Shown here: positions 14,625 through 22,378 of the stretch, one piece after another
Position numbering within the stretch: position 1 is the first letter of the stretch
Layout: every line of letters starts with the position of its first letter
Assembly: GCA_903851415.1 (NCBI GenBank)
Contig: CAINOE010000089.1
Span: forward strand, 1 to 36,972
From: an uncultured Rhodopila sp.
Lineage (GTDB): Bacteria; Pseudomonadota; Alphaproteobacteria; Acetobacterales; Acetobacteraceae
Direction of reading: 5' to 3'
Length of the DNA: 36,972 nucleotides
Notes under the pieces: model-generated
Databases searched by the model: none
What the model saw: only the letters and a program-made list of their open reading frames with translations
Told to the model about the DNA's origin: nothing
Translations under genes and position numbers: made by a program

Positions 14625-16275
14625 GGACGATTCCGGGCTGATCGATCCGGTGACGGGGCGGCCGATCAAGCGATCCGTCATCGCGGCGATGCGCGCCGAA
14701 GTTGCCAACACCGACGCGATCGAGGGCCGCCCGCCATTCGCCGGGCATTTCGCCACGCGGATGCGACCCGAATTGCTCGGCGGCATCATCCGCGCGGCCG
14801 ACAACGGCAGCAGCCTGGAATGGCGGATCGTGCAGGAGGAGATCGAGGAACTCTATCCGCACTACCACGCGGTGCTCGGCAAGCGGAAAAGGGGCGTCTG
14901 CCAGTTGCCGGTGACAGTGCGGCCGGCCAGCGACAGCGCTGAGCATCTGCGGCACGCGGCGTTCATCGATGACTGGCTGAAGAGCGGCTTGCTGCACCAG
15001 GCGCTGTTCGACGTCACGGACGCGATCGGCAAGGGCGGCAGCGTCACCGAGATCGTCTGGGACACCACGGCGACCTGGAAGGGCAAGCCTGCGGTGCAGC
15101 CGAAGGAATTGCTGTTCCGCGAATGGCGGTTCTTCGAGACTTCCTGGCGCGACGGCGACACCATCTGGCTCCGCACCATGAGCGGTGCCACACCGGAGAC
15201 GCTGGGCGGGTTCGCCGAGCTGATCCCGCACAAGTTCGTGGTGCATCGGCACAAGAGCAAGTCGGGGCTGCTGATCCGCGCCGGCCTGACGCGCGTGGTC
15301 GCGTTCCTGTGGATGTATTCCATGTTCACGCTGCGCGACTGGGCGCTGTTCACCCAGGCGTATGGCATGCCGCTGCGCGTCGGCCGCTATGGGCCGGAGG
15401 CGTCGGCCACCGACAAGTCGGTGCTGTGGAAAGCGGTGAGCAGCATCGCCGGCGACGTCGCGGCGATCATCCCGAAGTCGATGGAGATCGAGTTCGCCAA
15501 GGACACCGACCGCAAGGCCGGCGCGGAACTGTACGAGAAACGGCTCGATTGGCTGGACCGCACCGTCAGCAAGGTGGTGCTGGGCGGCACGGCGGGCACG
15601 GACGCGATCAGCGGCGGCCATGCGGTCGGGCGGCAGCATCGGCAGGTGGAGCAGGATGTCGAGCGGTTCGATGCCGGCCTGCTCGGCACCACGATCACCC
15701 GCCAGCTCGTCCAGCCTATGATCAGCTTCACCTTCGGCCCGCAGACCGAGGGCTACCCGACCATCCAGATCGGCCAGCCGGACCAGGTGCCGCTGAACGA
15801 GTTCATCACCGGCGTGGCCGCCGGCGTGCCGCTGGGCATGCGGGTGCGCGCGGACGACGTGCGCGAACGGCTGGGCCTGAAGGCACCGGAGCCGGGCGAT
15901 GAGGTCCTGGCCGCCCCGGCCGCCGCACCCGGCAAGACGCCGGTGGCGCCGCTGCCGGACGACCCGACCAATGACCAGCAATCCCGCCGCCTGTTCGGCC
16001 GGCTGCTGACGCTGCATGCCGAGGCCGCGCCCGAGCTGGTCGAGCAGCTCACCGAGCGCCTGGCCGGCGAGGCGGCGGGGGCGTTGGCGGGGATGACGGC
16101 CAAGGTCCGCCACGCCTTCGACCAGGCGAGCGACATGCACGACCTGGCCCACCGGCTTGCCCGGCTGGAGCTGCCCGAGCGGGAATTCGCCGAGGCGATG
16201 GCGCGCGGCATGGCGCTGGCCCAGCTCGTCGGCCAGGCCGACCTGCTGTCGGAGATCGGCGCGCGGCGGCACTGA
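14617..16275 (+). CDS. Portal protein, Mu gp29-like (DUF935)
   Basis: A 552-residue protein with the DUF935 landmarks: LIDPVTGRPI at the N-terminus, EWRIVQEEIEELYPHYHAVLGKRK, the IVWDTTATWKGKP wing, FVVHRHKSKSGLLIRAGL, then the FWMYSMFTLRDWALFTQAYGMPLRVGRY stem region. It forms the ring through which DNA enters the head and to which the tail attaches. The C-terminal 130 residues after the proline-rich PAAAPGKTPVAPLPDDP linker form a helical tail, as in other gp29 relatives. It follows the terminase block as in Mu. Confidence 0.95.
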   Translation: MAEDDSGLIDPVTGRPIKRSVIAAMRAEVANTDAIEGRPPFAGHFATRMRPELLGGIIRAADNGSSLEWRIVQEEIEELYPHYHAVLGKRKRGVCQLPVTVRPASDSAEHLRHAAFIDDWLKSGLLHQALFDVTDAIGKGGSVTEIVWDTTATWKGKPAVQPKELLFREWRFFETSWRDGDTIWLRTMSGATPETLGGFAELIPHKFVVHRHKSKSGLLIRAGLTRVVAFLWMYSMFTLRDWALFTQAYGMPLRVGRYGPEASATDKSVLWKAVSSIAGDVAAIIPKSMEIEFAKDTDRKAGAELYEKRLDWLDRTVSKVVLGGTAGTDAISGGHAVGRQHRQVEQDVERFDAGLLGTTITRQLVQPMISFTFGPQTEGYPTIQIGQPDQVPLNEFITGVAAGVPLGMRVRADDVRERLGLKAPEPGDEVLAAPAAAPGKTPVAPLPDDPTNDQQSRRLFGRLLTLHAEAAPELVEQLTERLAGEAAGALAGMTAKVRHAFDQASDMHDLAHRLARLELPEREFAEAMARGMALAQLVGQADLLSEIGARRH

Positions 16276-16278
16276 GCG

Positions 16279-17418
16279 ATGGCGACGACCACCGCCGAGG
16301 CGATCGGCCTGCCGTTCGAGGAGGCGATTGCCTATTTCCGCCAGAAGGTGCGGGTGCCGACCGAGCACTGGGACGATCTGTGGAAGGAGGCGCATGCGCG
16401 CGGCTTCATGGTCGCCGGCGCCACCAGCGATGGCCTTCTGAAAGACTTCCAGCAGGCCATTCAGAAGGCGCTCGATCACGGCACCACCCTCGCCGAGTTC
16501 CGCAAGGATTTCGACCGGATCGTCAAGACGCATGGCTGGCAGCACACCGGCGAGCCGGGCTGGCGGGCGCAGATCATCTACGAGACCAACCTGTCGATGG
16601 CCTATTCCGCCGGCCGCTACGCGCAGCAGACCGACCCGGACACGCTGCGGCATTTTCCGTATTGGCAATACCGGCACTCCGGCAGCCGGCATCCGCGCCT
16701 GATGCACCTGGCCTGGGACGGGCTGACGCTGCGGGCCGACGACCCGTGGTGGGACGCGCATTATCCGCCGAACGGCTGGCATTGCGGCTGCCGCGTCAGC
16801 ATCGTCTCGGAAGGCGGCCTGCGGCGGATGGGCAAGACCGGGCCCGACACCTCGCCGGGCACGCTGACCAAGCCCTGGACCAACCCGCGCACCGGCGAGG
16901 TGAAGCAGGTCGCGGTCGGCTGCGACCCCGGCTTCGATTACAATCCCGGCAAGGCATGGCAGGCCGGCCGCGCCGCCGAGCTGCCGGTGAAGGCGCCCGA
17001 GCTGCGCCCGGCGAGCGCGCCGCCGGTGCAGCCCTCGGACAAGCAGATCGACGCGCTGCGGCGGTTCATCGCCCGGCCGGAGGGCGAGCACCCGCTCGGC
17101 CGCCCGGCCGAGGCGCTGCGCACCGGCCTCGGCGGTGCCACCGAGACGATGCTGCCGGCCGAGACCGTGGCGCGGGCGAAGGCGCGCGGCGTGACCGAGC
17201 AGGAGCTGCTGCTGCTGCCGCTGCTGGTCGGCGAGCCGACGGCCGCCGCGATCGGCGCCGGCGGCGTGACGGCCGCCGTGCCGATCGGCGGCGAGATGCT
17301 GGCTGGGCTGCTCGACGCGAAGGATGGCGTCGCCCGGGTGAACGCGCTGCGCAAGCTGACGCCGGCGGCACTGGCGCGGCTGATCGAGGCCGGTATCACG
17401 CTGATCGGGGGGAGGTGA
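16279..17418 (+). CDS. F: Minor head protein, Mu F/gp30-like
   Basis: A 379-residue head morphogenesis protein (SPP1 gp7/MuF family). Evidence is the helical N-terminus (PFEEAIAYFRQKVRVPTEHW), the segment TNLSMAYSAGRYAQQTDPD, and the conserved block PWWDAHYPPNGWHCGCRVSI with paired cysteines. The region after residue 230 is alanine-rich and variable, and no toxin motif was seen there. The family sits inside the head near the portal and may be delivered with DNA. It starts three bases after the portal stop. Confidence 0.93.
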   Translation: MATTTAEAIGLPFEEAIAYFRQKVRVPTEHWDDLWKEAHARGFMVAGATSDGLLKDFQQAIQKALDHGTTLAEFRKDFDRIVKTHGWQHTGEPGWRAQIIYETNLSMAYSAGRYAQQTDPDTLRHFPYWQYRHSGSRHPRLMHLAWDGLTLRADDPWWDAHYPPNGWHCGCRVSIVSEGGLRRMGKTGPDTSPGTLTKPWTNPRTGEVKQVAVGCDPGFDYNPGKAWQAGRAAELPVKAPELRPASAPPVQPSDKQIDALRRFIARPEGEHPLGRPAEALRTGLGGATETMLPAETVARAKARGVTEQELLLLPLLVGEPTAAAIGAGGVTAAVPIGGEMLAGLLDAKDGVARVNALRKLTPAALARLIEAGITLIGGR

Positions 17419-17951
17419 TGGCGGGGCAGATGAAGGTCGAGTTCAAGGGCGACAGCATCGCCGCCGGATTCCGCGCGCTGCAAAAGCTCGGCCACGAGCC
17501 GGCGGGCATGCTGCGGGCGATCGGCGCGGCGCTGGTGGAGACGACGCACCAGCGATTCGAGCGTGGCCGCGACCCGCAGGGCCAGCCCTGGAAGCCGTGG
17601 AGCCGGGGCTACGCCGCGATCACCAAGAGCAATTCCATCCTGCGCGGGCGCGGCGGCGCCGGCGGGCTGATGCAGAGCGTGACGTTCGCGGTCGATGGGC
17701 GCGGCGTGCGCGTCGGCAGCAACAAGATTTATGCCGGCGTGCATCAGTTCGGCGCGACGATCGTGCCGGTGAAGGCAAAGGCGCTGTTCTTCTTCGTGGG
17801 CGGCGCCGGCGGCCGCGTGTTCCCGGTGCATGCCAAGAAGGTGACGATTCCCGCCCGTCCGTATCTCGGTTTCGGCCCGGCCGACCGGGCGGCGGTGCAT
17901 GAGATCGTGCTGGCCGAACTGCGGCAGGCATTGGCGGCACGGCGCGGCTGA
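17418..17951 (+). CDS. G: Virion morphogenesis protein, Mu G/gp31-like
   Basis: A 177-residue protein. It has the phage virion morphogenesis pattern: ALVETTHQRFERGRDPQGQPWKPWS, ILRGRGGAGGLMQSVTF, VGSNKIYAGVHQFGATI, and the C-terminal IPARPYLGFGPADRA. Mu gpG is associated with tail completion or head-tail joining. The ATG at 17418 is chosen because it overlaps the F stop and follows a very strong GGGGGAGG. It ends the second long coupled gene block before the central gap. Confidence 0.92.
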   Translation: MAGQMKVEFKGDSIAAGFRALQKLGHEPAGMLRAIGAALVETTHQRFERGRDPQGQPWKPWSRGYAAITKSNSILRGRGGAGGLMQSVTFAVDGRGVRVGSNKIYAGVHQFGATIVPVKAKALFFFVGGAGGRVFPVHAKKVTIPARPYLGFGPADRAAVHEIVLAELRQALAARRG

Positions 17952-18036
17952 GGCGATCCCCCGTTTAAGAGGCGAATAAGAGGCCGTAAAAGGGGCAAGG
18001 ACGGCGCGCGGCGGAAAATCCCGGCTACCGGAGCCG
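17952..18036. promoter_or_regulatory. Central G-I gap with three phased AT-rich repeats
   Basis: A non-coding stretch between G and the protease gene I. It carries TAAGAGGC at 17966-17973, TAAGAGGC at 17977-17984 and a related TAAAAGGGGC at 17987-17996, so copies recur at about one helical turn, in a TTTAA/AATAA-rich setting unlike the rest of the window. In Mu the strong gyrase site, needed for synapsis of the ends during replication, and the C-activated I promoter both lie between G and I near the genome centre. This gap is in the same place. The function as gyrase site or promoter is inferred from position only. Confidence 0.5.
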
Positions 18037-18156
18037 TTGGCGTCGGCGCTCGCGCGCGCCTATCCTGTGCAGGCCGGGCACCTCGTCGCCTTCGCCGTCG
18101 CCCACGCCCGTGGGCATGACCTGGCCGCCGCGCGCGCGCCAGATTGCCGGCCGTGA
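18037..18156 (+). CDS. Possible tiny reading frame in the G-I gap
   Basis: A 39-residue frame from a TTG at 18037 to the TGA at 18154. It is supported by nearly uniform G/C third positions, a protein-like sequence (ARAYPVQAGHLVAFAVAHAR), and a GTGA overlap with the GTG start of gene I, the coupling used throughout this genome. Against it are the rare TTG start, a GGAG site placed very close to the start, and short length. In that frame the sequence is open back to a TAA at 17976. It could also be coding-like noise. Confidence 0.3.
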   Translation: MASALARAYPVQAGHLVAFAVAHARGHDLAAARAPDCRP

Positions 18157-19103
18157 CACTCACCTCCTGCCATTTCGCCCTGCCGGTCGACGGCGACGGC
18201 GCGCCGCCCTGGGTGCAGCTCGTGCCGGCCGGCACGTTTTCGGGCTCCGACGGGCGCGGCCCCTACAAGGTGGCCGACGCGCAGGCGCTGATCGCCGCCA
18301 GCGTGGCTGGTGGCGGGCGGCTTGCCATCGACGAGAACCACGCGACCGATCTCGCCGCCCCGCGTGGTGATGCGGCGCCGGCGCGCGGCTGGATCGTCGA
18401 GCTGCAGGCGCGGCCCGATGGCATCTGGGGCCGCGTCGAGTGGAACGAGAGCGGCCGGGCGCTGCTCGCCGACCGCGCCTATCGCGGCATTTCGCCGGTG
18501 TTCGAGACCGACAGGGCCGGCATCGTCCGGCGGCTGGTCCGCGCGGCGCTGACCAACAACCCGAACCTGACCCAGCTCGCAACGCTTCACCAACAGGGAC
18601 GCACGATGGACCTCGCGACATTGCGGACGCATCTCGGCCTCGGCCCGGACGCGGACGAGGCGGCGATCCTGGCCGCCGCCGAACGCCTGGCCAGCGAGCG
18701 CACCGCGCACGCGGTGCAGATCGCCGGCCTGCAGACGCAGTTGCAGGCGGCGGTGAAGCCGGAGCTGGTCACCCAGCTCCAGGCGCAGATCACCGAGCTG
18801 CGCAACGAGGGTGCCCGCACCCGCGCGACGGCGTTCGTCGACGGGCAGATCGCCGCCGGCAAGCCGATCGCGCCGCTGCGCGACCACTACATCACCCGCC
18901 ACATGGCGGATGCCGCCGGCGTCGAGACCGAGCTGAAGAAGCTGCCGTCGCTGCACACCGGCGGCGCCGGGCCGACCATCATCACGCTGCACGACGCCGG
19001 CGACGGCGACATGCTGACCGAGACGGAGTCGGCGGTCTGCCGGACGATGGGCATCGACCCGAAAAAGTTCAAAGAGCACCAGAAGAAGATGAGGGCGGCC
19101 TGA
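18153..19103 (+). CDS. I: Prohead protease, Mu I-like
   Basis: A 316-residue protein of the Mu I family. Conserved landmarks are the N-terminal PPWVQLVPAG, LAIDENHATDLAA with the likely active histidine, APARGWIVELQ, GRVEWNESGRALLADRAYRGISPVF with the likely active serine, and ALTNNPNLTQL. The enzyme matures the prohead by cleaving scaffold and itself. After about residue 150 comes a helical scaffold-like region (see the nested gene). The start is taken as GTG at 18153 because of the GTGA junction; a TTG nine bases earlier is possible. Confidence 0.93.
   Translation: MTLTSCHFALPVDGDGAPPWVQLVPAGTFSGSDGRGPYKVADAQALIAASVAGGGRLAIDENHATDLAAPRGDAAPARGWIVELQARPDGIWGRVEWNESGRALLADRAYRGISPVFETDRAGIVRRLVRAALTNNPNLTQLATLHQQGRTMDLATLRTHLGLGPDADEAAILAAAERLASERTAHAVQIAGLQTQLQAAVKPELVTQLQAQITELRNEGARTRATAFVDGQIAAGKPIAPLRDHYITRHMADAAGVETELKKLPSLHTGGAGPTIITLHDAGDGDMLTETESAVCRTMGIDPKKFKEHQKKMRAA
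18606..19103 (+). CDS. Z: Nested scaffold protein, Mu Z-like, in frame inside I
   Basis: A 165-residue product from the in-frame ATG at 18606, preceded by CAGGGACG, which would give the C-terminal half of I alone. The region is a helical coiled coil (QIAGLQTQLQAAVKPELV, TQLQAQITELRNEGARTRATAF) with a basic end, as expected of a capsid scaffold. In Mu and many phages a scaffold is made from an internal start in the protease gene. The internal start here is plausible from sequence but not proven. Confidence 0.6.
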   Translation: MDLATLRTHLGLGPDADEAAILAAAERLASERTAHAVQIAGLQTQLQAAVKPELVTQLQAQITELRNEGARTRATAFVDGQIAAGKPIAPLRDHYITRHMADAAGVETELKKLPSLHTGGAGPTIITLHDAGDGDMLTETESAVCRTMGIDPKKFKEHQKKMRAA

Positions 19104-19104
19104 C

Positions 19105-19848
19105 ATGGCACTGACGGCATTCAATCCGCTGCAGCGCCGGGGGCCGCTCGGGCCGGGCAGCTACGGCTACCAGGTCGCCGCCGGCGAGCAAATCTGGGGC
19201 GGCGGCATCGTCGGCCTGAACGCCGCCGGCACGCTGCAGCGGGCGCAGACGGCCGGCACCGTCGTGCTGGTCGGCATCGCCGAGCGCGACTACAGCAACG
19301 TCGGCGTCGCCACCGTCTCGCCCGACTGGGTGGTGGTCAATCGCGGCTTCTGGGTGATGCCGGTCGCCGGCGCCACCGCCGCGCTGATCGACCAGCCGGT
19401 CTATGCCACCGACGACGGCACCGCGACGATGTCGGTGCCGGGCGGCGGCGCGGCCAACCCAACGCCGGTCGCCGGCAACGCGCAGTTCGCCACCGCCGGC
19501 TCGCCGTTCCTCGGCCTGGGCGCGGCCGGGGCGAATACCGGCAACGGCACTTTCGGCGCGGTCACGGCCGCGGAGACGGCGCAGACCGGCAGCTATCTGG
19601 TGCTGTTCAGCGCCGCCACCGTGTTCGCCGTCTACAAGCCGGACGGCACCAAGCTGAACACGGCGGGCGCCACCGGCACCGCCTACCGCGACGGCGGCCT
19701 GCAATTCACCATCACGGCGGGTGGCACGGCGTTCGTCTCGGGCGACAGCTTCATCATCCCGGTCGCCAGCAACACCTCGCCGTTCCTGCTGGGGACGCTC
19801 TCCGGCTTCGACAAGGGCACGCCGTGCGTGCGCATCAAGGGGACCTGA
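19105..19848 (+). CDS. Head decoration-like protein
   Basis: A 247-residue beta-rich protein. The N-terminal 120 residues (LGPGSYGYQVAAGEQIWGGGIV, RAQTAGTVVLVGIAERDY) resemble DUF2190-type capsid proteins. The C-terminal 95 residues have the repeat pattern of head decoration proteins in transposable phages: GNGTFGAVTAAETAQTGSYLV, VYKPDGTKLNTAGATG, LQFTITAGGTAFVSGDSF. It is placed between scaffold and major head protein, where decoration proteins usually lie. It likely binds the outer capsid surface and stabilises it. Confidence 0.8.
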   Translation: MALTAFNPLQRRGPLGPGSYGYQVAAGEQIWGGGIVGLNAAGTLQRAQTAGTVVLVGIAERDYSNVGVATVSPDWVVVNRGFWVMPVAGATAALIDQPVYATDDGTATMSVPGGGAANPTPVAGNAQFATAGSPFLGLGAAGANTGNGTFGAVTAAETAQTGSYLVLFSAATVFAVYKPDGTKLNTAGATGTAYRDGGLQFTITAGGTAFVSGDSFIIPVASNTSPFLLGTLSGFDKGTPCVRIKGT

Positions 19849-19851
19849 TCC

Positions 19852-20775
19852 GTGCAGATTACCTTCCCGGCCCTCCAGTCGATCAACGACGCGGTCAGCC
19901 TCGCCTACAACACCCAGTTCTTCGAGACGCCGACGATCTACAACCGGTGGACCTTCGACAGCCCGTCCACCGGGCGCATCCAGGTCTATCCCCGCCTGAA
20001 CCTGCTGCCGGGCCTGCGCGAGTGGCTGGGCGACCGCGTCGTCAACCAGCTTTCGACCGCGACGTTCAGCATCACGAACAAGGACTGGGAAGAGACGATC
20101 GGCGTCTTCCGCAACGATATCGAAGACGACCAGTATGGCTTCATCACCCAGGCGGCGCAGCAGCTCGCGATGAACGCGCGGCATCTGCCGGACCTGCTGA
20201 TCGCGCAGTTGATGCTCGGCGGCCACACCTCGATCACCTATGACGGGCAGAACTTCTTCGACCTGGCGCACCCGAACCCGAACAACGCGGCCGGCACCGG
20301 CGGCACCACGGTCGCCAACTACCAGGCTGGCGGCGGAACGCCGTGGTATCTGTTCGACACGACGAAGATCGTGAAGCCGTTCATCTGGCAGACGCGCAAG
20401 CCGTTCCTGGTCATCCCCAAATTCTCGATGACCGACCCGCAGGTGTTCTGGAACAAGGAGTTCGAGTGGGGCGTCGATGGCCGCGCCAATGCCGGCTACG
20501 GCCTCTGGCAGCTCGCGTTCATGAGCACCGCGCCGATGACGATCGCCAACGTCACCGCCGCGCGCACCGCGATGGCCTCGATCCGCCGGCCGGACGGCAC
20601 GCCGATGGGCATCCGCCCGAACCTGCTGGTCACCGGCACTGCCCTGTATCCCGACGCGCGCGCCTACGCCGAGAACGAGTTCGTGCCGATCGACAGCGTC
20701 TCGGGTGCTGCGACCCTGGCGCCGAACCCGCTACGCGGCCTGTTCGAGGCGGTCGAGAACACCTGGATCAACTGA
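19852..20775 (+). CDS. T: Major head subunit, Mu T-like
   Basis: A 307-residue protein, about the length of Mu T. Matches include TPTIYNRWTFDSPSTGRIQVYPRL, the conserved LREWLGDRVVNQLSTATFSITNKDWEETIGVFRNDIEDDQYG, and the ARHLPDLLIAQLMLGG helix. This is an HK97-fold major capsid protein; the E-T-x-G-V-x-R-x-D-I-E-D-D stretch is especially diagnostic of the T family. The start is GTG at 19852 with an AAGGGGA site. It directly follows the decoration gene. Confidence 0.95.
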   Translation: MQITFPALQSINDAVSLAYNTQFFETPTIYNRWTFDSPSTGRIQVYPRLNLLPGLREWLGDRVVNQLSTATFSITNKDWEETIGVFRNDIEDDQYGFITQAAQQLAMNARHLPDLLIAQLMLGGHTSITYDGQNFFDLAHPNPNNAAGTGGTTVANYQAGGGTPWYLFDTTKIVKPFIWQTRKPFLVIPKFSMTDPQVFWNKEFEWGVDGRANAGYGLWQLAFMSTAPMTIANVTAARTAMASIRRPDGTPMGIRPNLLVTGTALYPDARAYAENEFVPIDSVSGAATLAPNPLRGLFEAVENTWIN

Positions 20776-20791
20776 CGGCGGAGGCGTGCCG

Positions 20792-21034
20792 ATGCCTCGC
20801 CTGGTCATCGCCTGCGCCCGCCCTGGCCTGATCCGGGGCGGCGTGCGCCACCCGAAGGTCGCCGAGCATTTGATCGGCGCCTTCAGCCCGGACCAGTTGC
20901 GCGAGCTGCTGGCCGAGCCGGAGATCGCCGTCGTCGTCGGCCGGCCGCTGACGCTGGATGACGTGGCGACGCTGGAAGCGGGCAAGCCGCTGACGGTGCA
21001 TGAGGCGGGGCCGGCCGCGAAGGGCAAGAAGTGA
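20792..21034 (+). CDS. HI1506/Mu gp35-like small protein
   Basis: An 80-residue protein starting at the ATG at 20792, after a strong GGCGGAGG. The pattern LIGAFSPDQLRELLAEPEIAVVVGRPL resembles the small HI1506-type proteins that follow the major head protein in Mu-like phages. A basic tail (AAKGKK) ends it. The function is unknown; it may be a head-completion or tail-initiation factor. It is coupled to the next gene by TGATG. Confidence 0.75.
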   Translation: MPRLVIACARPGLIRGGVRHPKVAEHLIGAFSPDQLRELLAEPEIAVVVGRPLTLDDVATLEAGKPLTVHEAGPAAKGKK

Positions 21035-21498
21035 TGGCGTACGCGGCGCCCCAGGACATGGTCTTGCGCTTCGGCCAGGCGGAGATGCTTCGCCTGACGG
21101 TGCAGGACGGCCTGCCGCTCGACGTGATCGACCTCGACGCGGTCAACGCGGCGCTGGCCGATGCCTCCTCCATGATCGACAGCTATGCCCGCCGCCGCTA
21201 CCTGACGCCGGTCTCTCCGGTGCCGCAGGAGTTCATCCGCGCCTGCTGCATCCTCGCTCGCTACGACCTGGCGCACGGCGACGGCACCAACCCGACCGCG
21301 CAGATGGAAAGCGCCCGCAAGGACGTGGTCACGTGGCTGGAAAAGCTGCGCGACGGAATGGTGCTGCTGGCGGACGCGACGCCGGCCGGGCAGGAGAGCT
21401 TCGGGCAGGTGCAGGACGCCGGCAGCCCCGTCTACCGCGATGCCAGCCAGCCCGGCTGCGGCTGGCCCACGCCCGGCGATTTCTGGAGCGCGGTATGA
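21034..21498 (+). CDS. Head completion protein, Mu gp36-like (DUF1320)
   Basis: A 154-residue protein with the gp36 pattern: YAAPQDMVLRFGQAEMLRL, DAVNAALADASSMIDSYARRRYLTPV, then ACCILARYDLAHGDG and KDVVTWLEKLRDG. The family belongs to the head-tail connector type (HK97 gp6-like fold). It has a poorly conserved C-terminal extension (DAGSPVYRDASQPGCGWPTPGDF). The start is the ATG at 21034, in TGATG overlap; GTG at 21031 is an alternative. Confidence 0.92.
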   Translation: MAYAAPQDMVLRFGQAEMLRLTVQDGLPLDVIDLDAVNAALADASSMIDSYARRRYLTPVSPVPQEFIRACCILARYDLAHGDGTNPTAQMESARKDVVTWLEKLRDGMVLLADATPAGQESFGQVQDAGSPVYRDASQPGCGWPTPGDFWSAV

Positions 21499-22142
21499 GC
21501 GCGACAGGCTGGGGCACATCCGCGCCAAACGCGCGGCCGACCGGCGGGCTGGAGGCGTTCTCCGGCGAGGGGCCGCTGCATTTCACAGCGCTGGCGCTGA
21601 AAGAGCGGCTGCAGATGGTGTTCCCGGCGACGCTGTTCGACTGGCACTGGCTGGACGGCAAGATCAGCAAGGGCCAGTGGGGCGCGCTGACGCGGCGCTG
21701 CCCGTCGATCTGCCTCGGCTGGGCCGGTGTGACCCCCAGCGGCACCAACGGCGAGGCGTTCGAGGGCCGCAGCCATTGGTTCCTTGCCGTGGTCACCCGC
21801 AACCAGGGCGGCCCGCAATACCGGCTGCTCGGCGATTCCAAGGGCGCCGGCGTGCTGCAACTGGTCCGCGCGGCGACGCTGGCGCTGAACGGCTTCGTCA
21901 TCGACCCGCCGGACACGCCGTGGGCGGCCTCCGGCGCGGTGGAGATATCAGACATCTCGGCGCTGACCTCGGAGGACTGGACCGACGAGGCGCTGGCGGC
22001 GGCCGGCATTTCCTTCAGCGTGCCGTATCAGGAGGCGCTGCCGCCCGGCCTGGACACGCCGAACCATTTCGACGCGCTGGCCGTGAGCTGGAGCTTCTCT
22101 CCGCACGGCGCCTGGACGGACACCTTCATGGAGGCGAGCTGA
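21495..22142 (+). CDS. Mu gp37-like tail terminator-type protein (DUF1834)
   Basis: A 215-residue protein at the gp37 position, ATGA-coupled to gp36. Recognisable parts are FTALALKERLQMVFPATLFDWHW, RSHWFLAVVTRNQGG, LLQL-like segment VLQLVRAATLALNGFVID, and a C-terminal beta stretch ALAVSWSFSPHGAWTD. Members of the gp37 family are thought to act as tail terminator or connector proteins at the head-tail interface. Assignment rests on pattern plus position between gp36 and gp38. Confidence 0.8.
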   Translation: MSATGWGTSAPNARPTGGLEAFSGEGPLHFTALALKERLQMVFPATLFDWHWLDGKISKGQWGALTRRCPSICLGWAGVTPSGTNGEAFEGRSHWFLAVVTRNQGGPQYRLLGDSKGAGVLQLVRAATLALNGFVIDPPDTPWAASGAVEISDISALTSEDWTDEALAAAGISFSVPYQEALPPGLDTPNHFDALAVSWSFSPHGAWTDTFMEAS

Positions 22143-22378
22143 TGGCCCCGCAACCGCCCGCGATGCTGCGCGTGCTGCCCGCCGGCCAGTTGCCGGTGCC
22201 GACTCACGACGGCAGCAAGATCGTGCATCTGCGCCGCGCCGGGAGCCCGAAGGAAGGGCACCTGGTGCCGGACAATCTGCACAACCGGCGCAGGATCATG
22301 TTCGGCGAGCTGGAGCTGCTGGCCGAGGGGCCGGCGGCGCTGCCCACGCCTGAGACCCCGACCGGAGACGGCGCATGA
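22142..22378 (+). CDS. Mu gp38-like small protein (DUF2635)
   Basis: A 78-residue protein. The core MLRVLPAGQLPVPTHDGSKI, then a VHLRRAGSPKEGHLVPDN segment, fits DUF2635, whose members begin with a short R-V-x-P-x-x-G-x-x-V-x-x-P motif and lie directly before the sheath gene. It starts after a strong GGAGG in TGATG overlap. Function unknown; probably tail assembly. Confidence 0.85.
   Translation: MAPQPPAMLRVLPAGQLPVPTHDGSKIVHLRRAGSPKEGHLVPDNLHNRRRIMFGELELLAEGPAALPTPETPTGDGA

Noticed and set aside
14563..17091. Very long minus-strand open frame opposite portal and F genes (842 codons)
   Set aside because: It is antisense to two clear Mu-family genes, is rich in Arg, Pro, Ala and Gly as expected of a GC-rich shadow frame, and has no recognisable domain.
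16279..17418. MuF-family polymorphic toxin in the C-terminal part of the F protein
   Set aside because: The C-terminal 150 residues are alanine-rich and show no nuclease, deaminase or ADP-ribosyltransferase motif, and no immunity gene follows.
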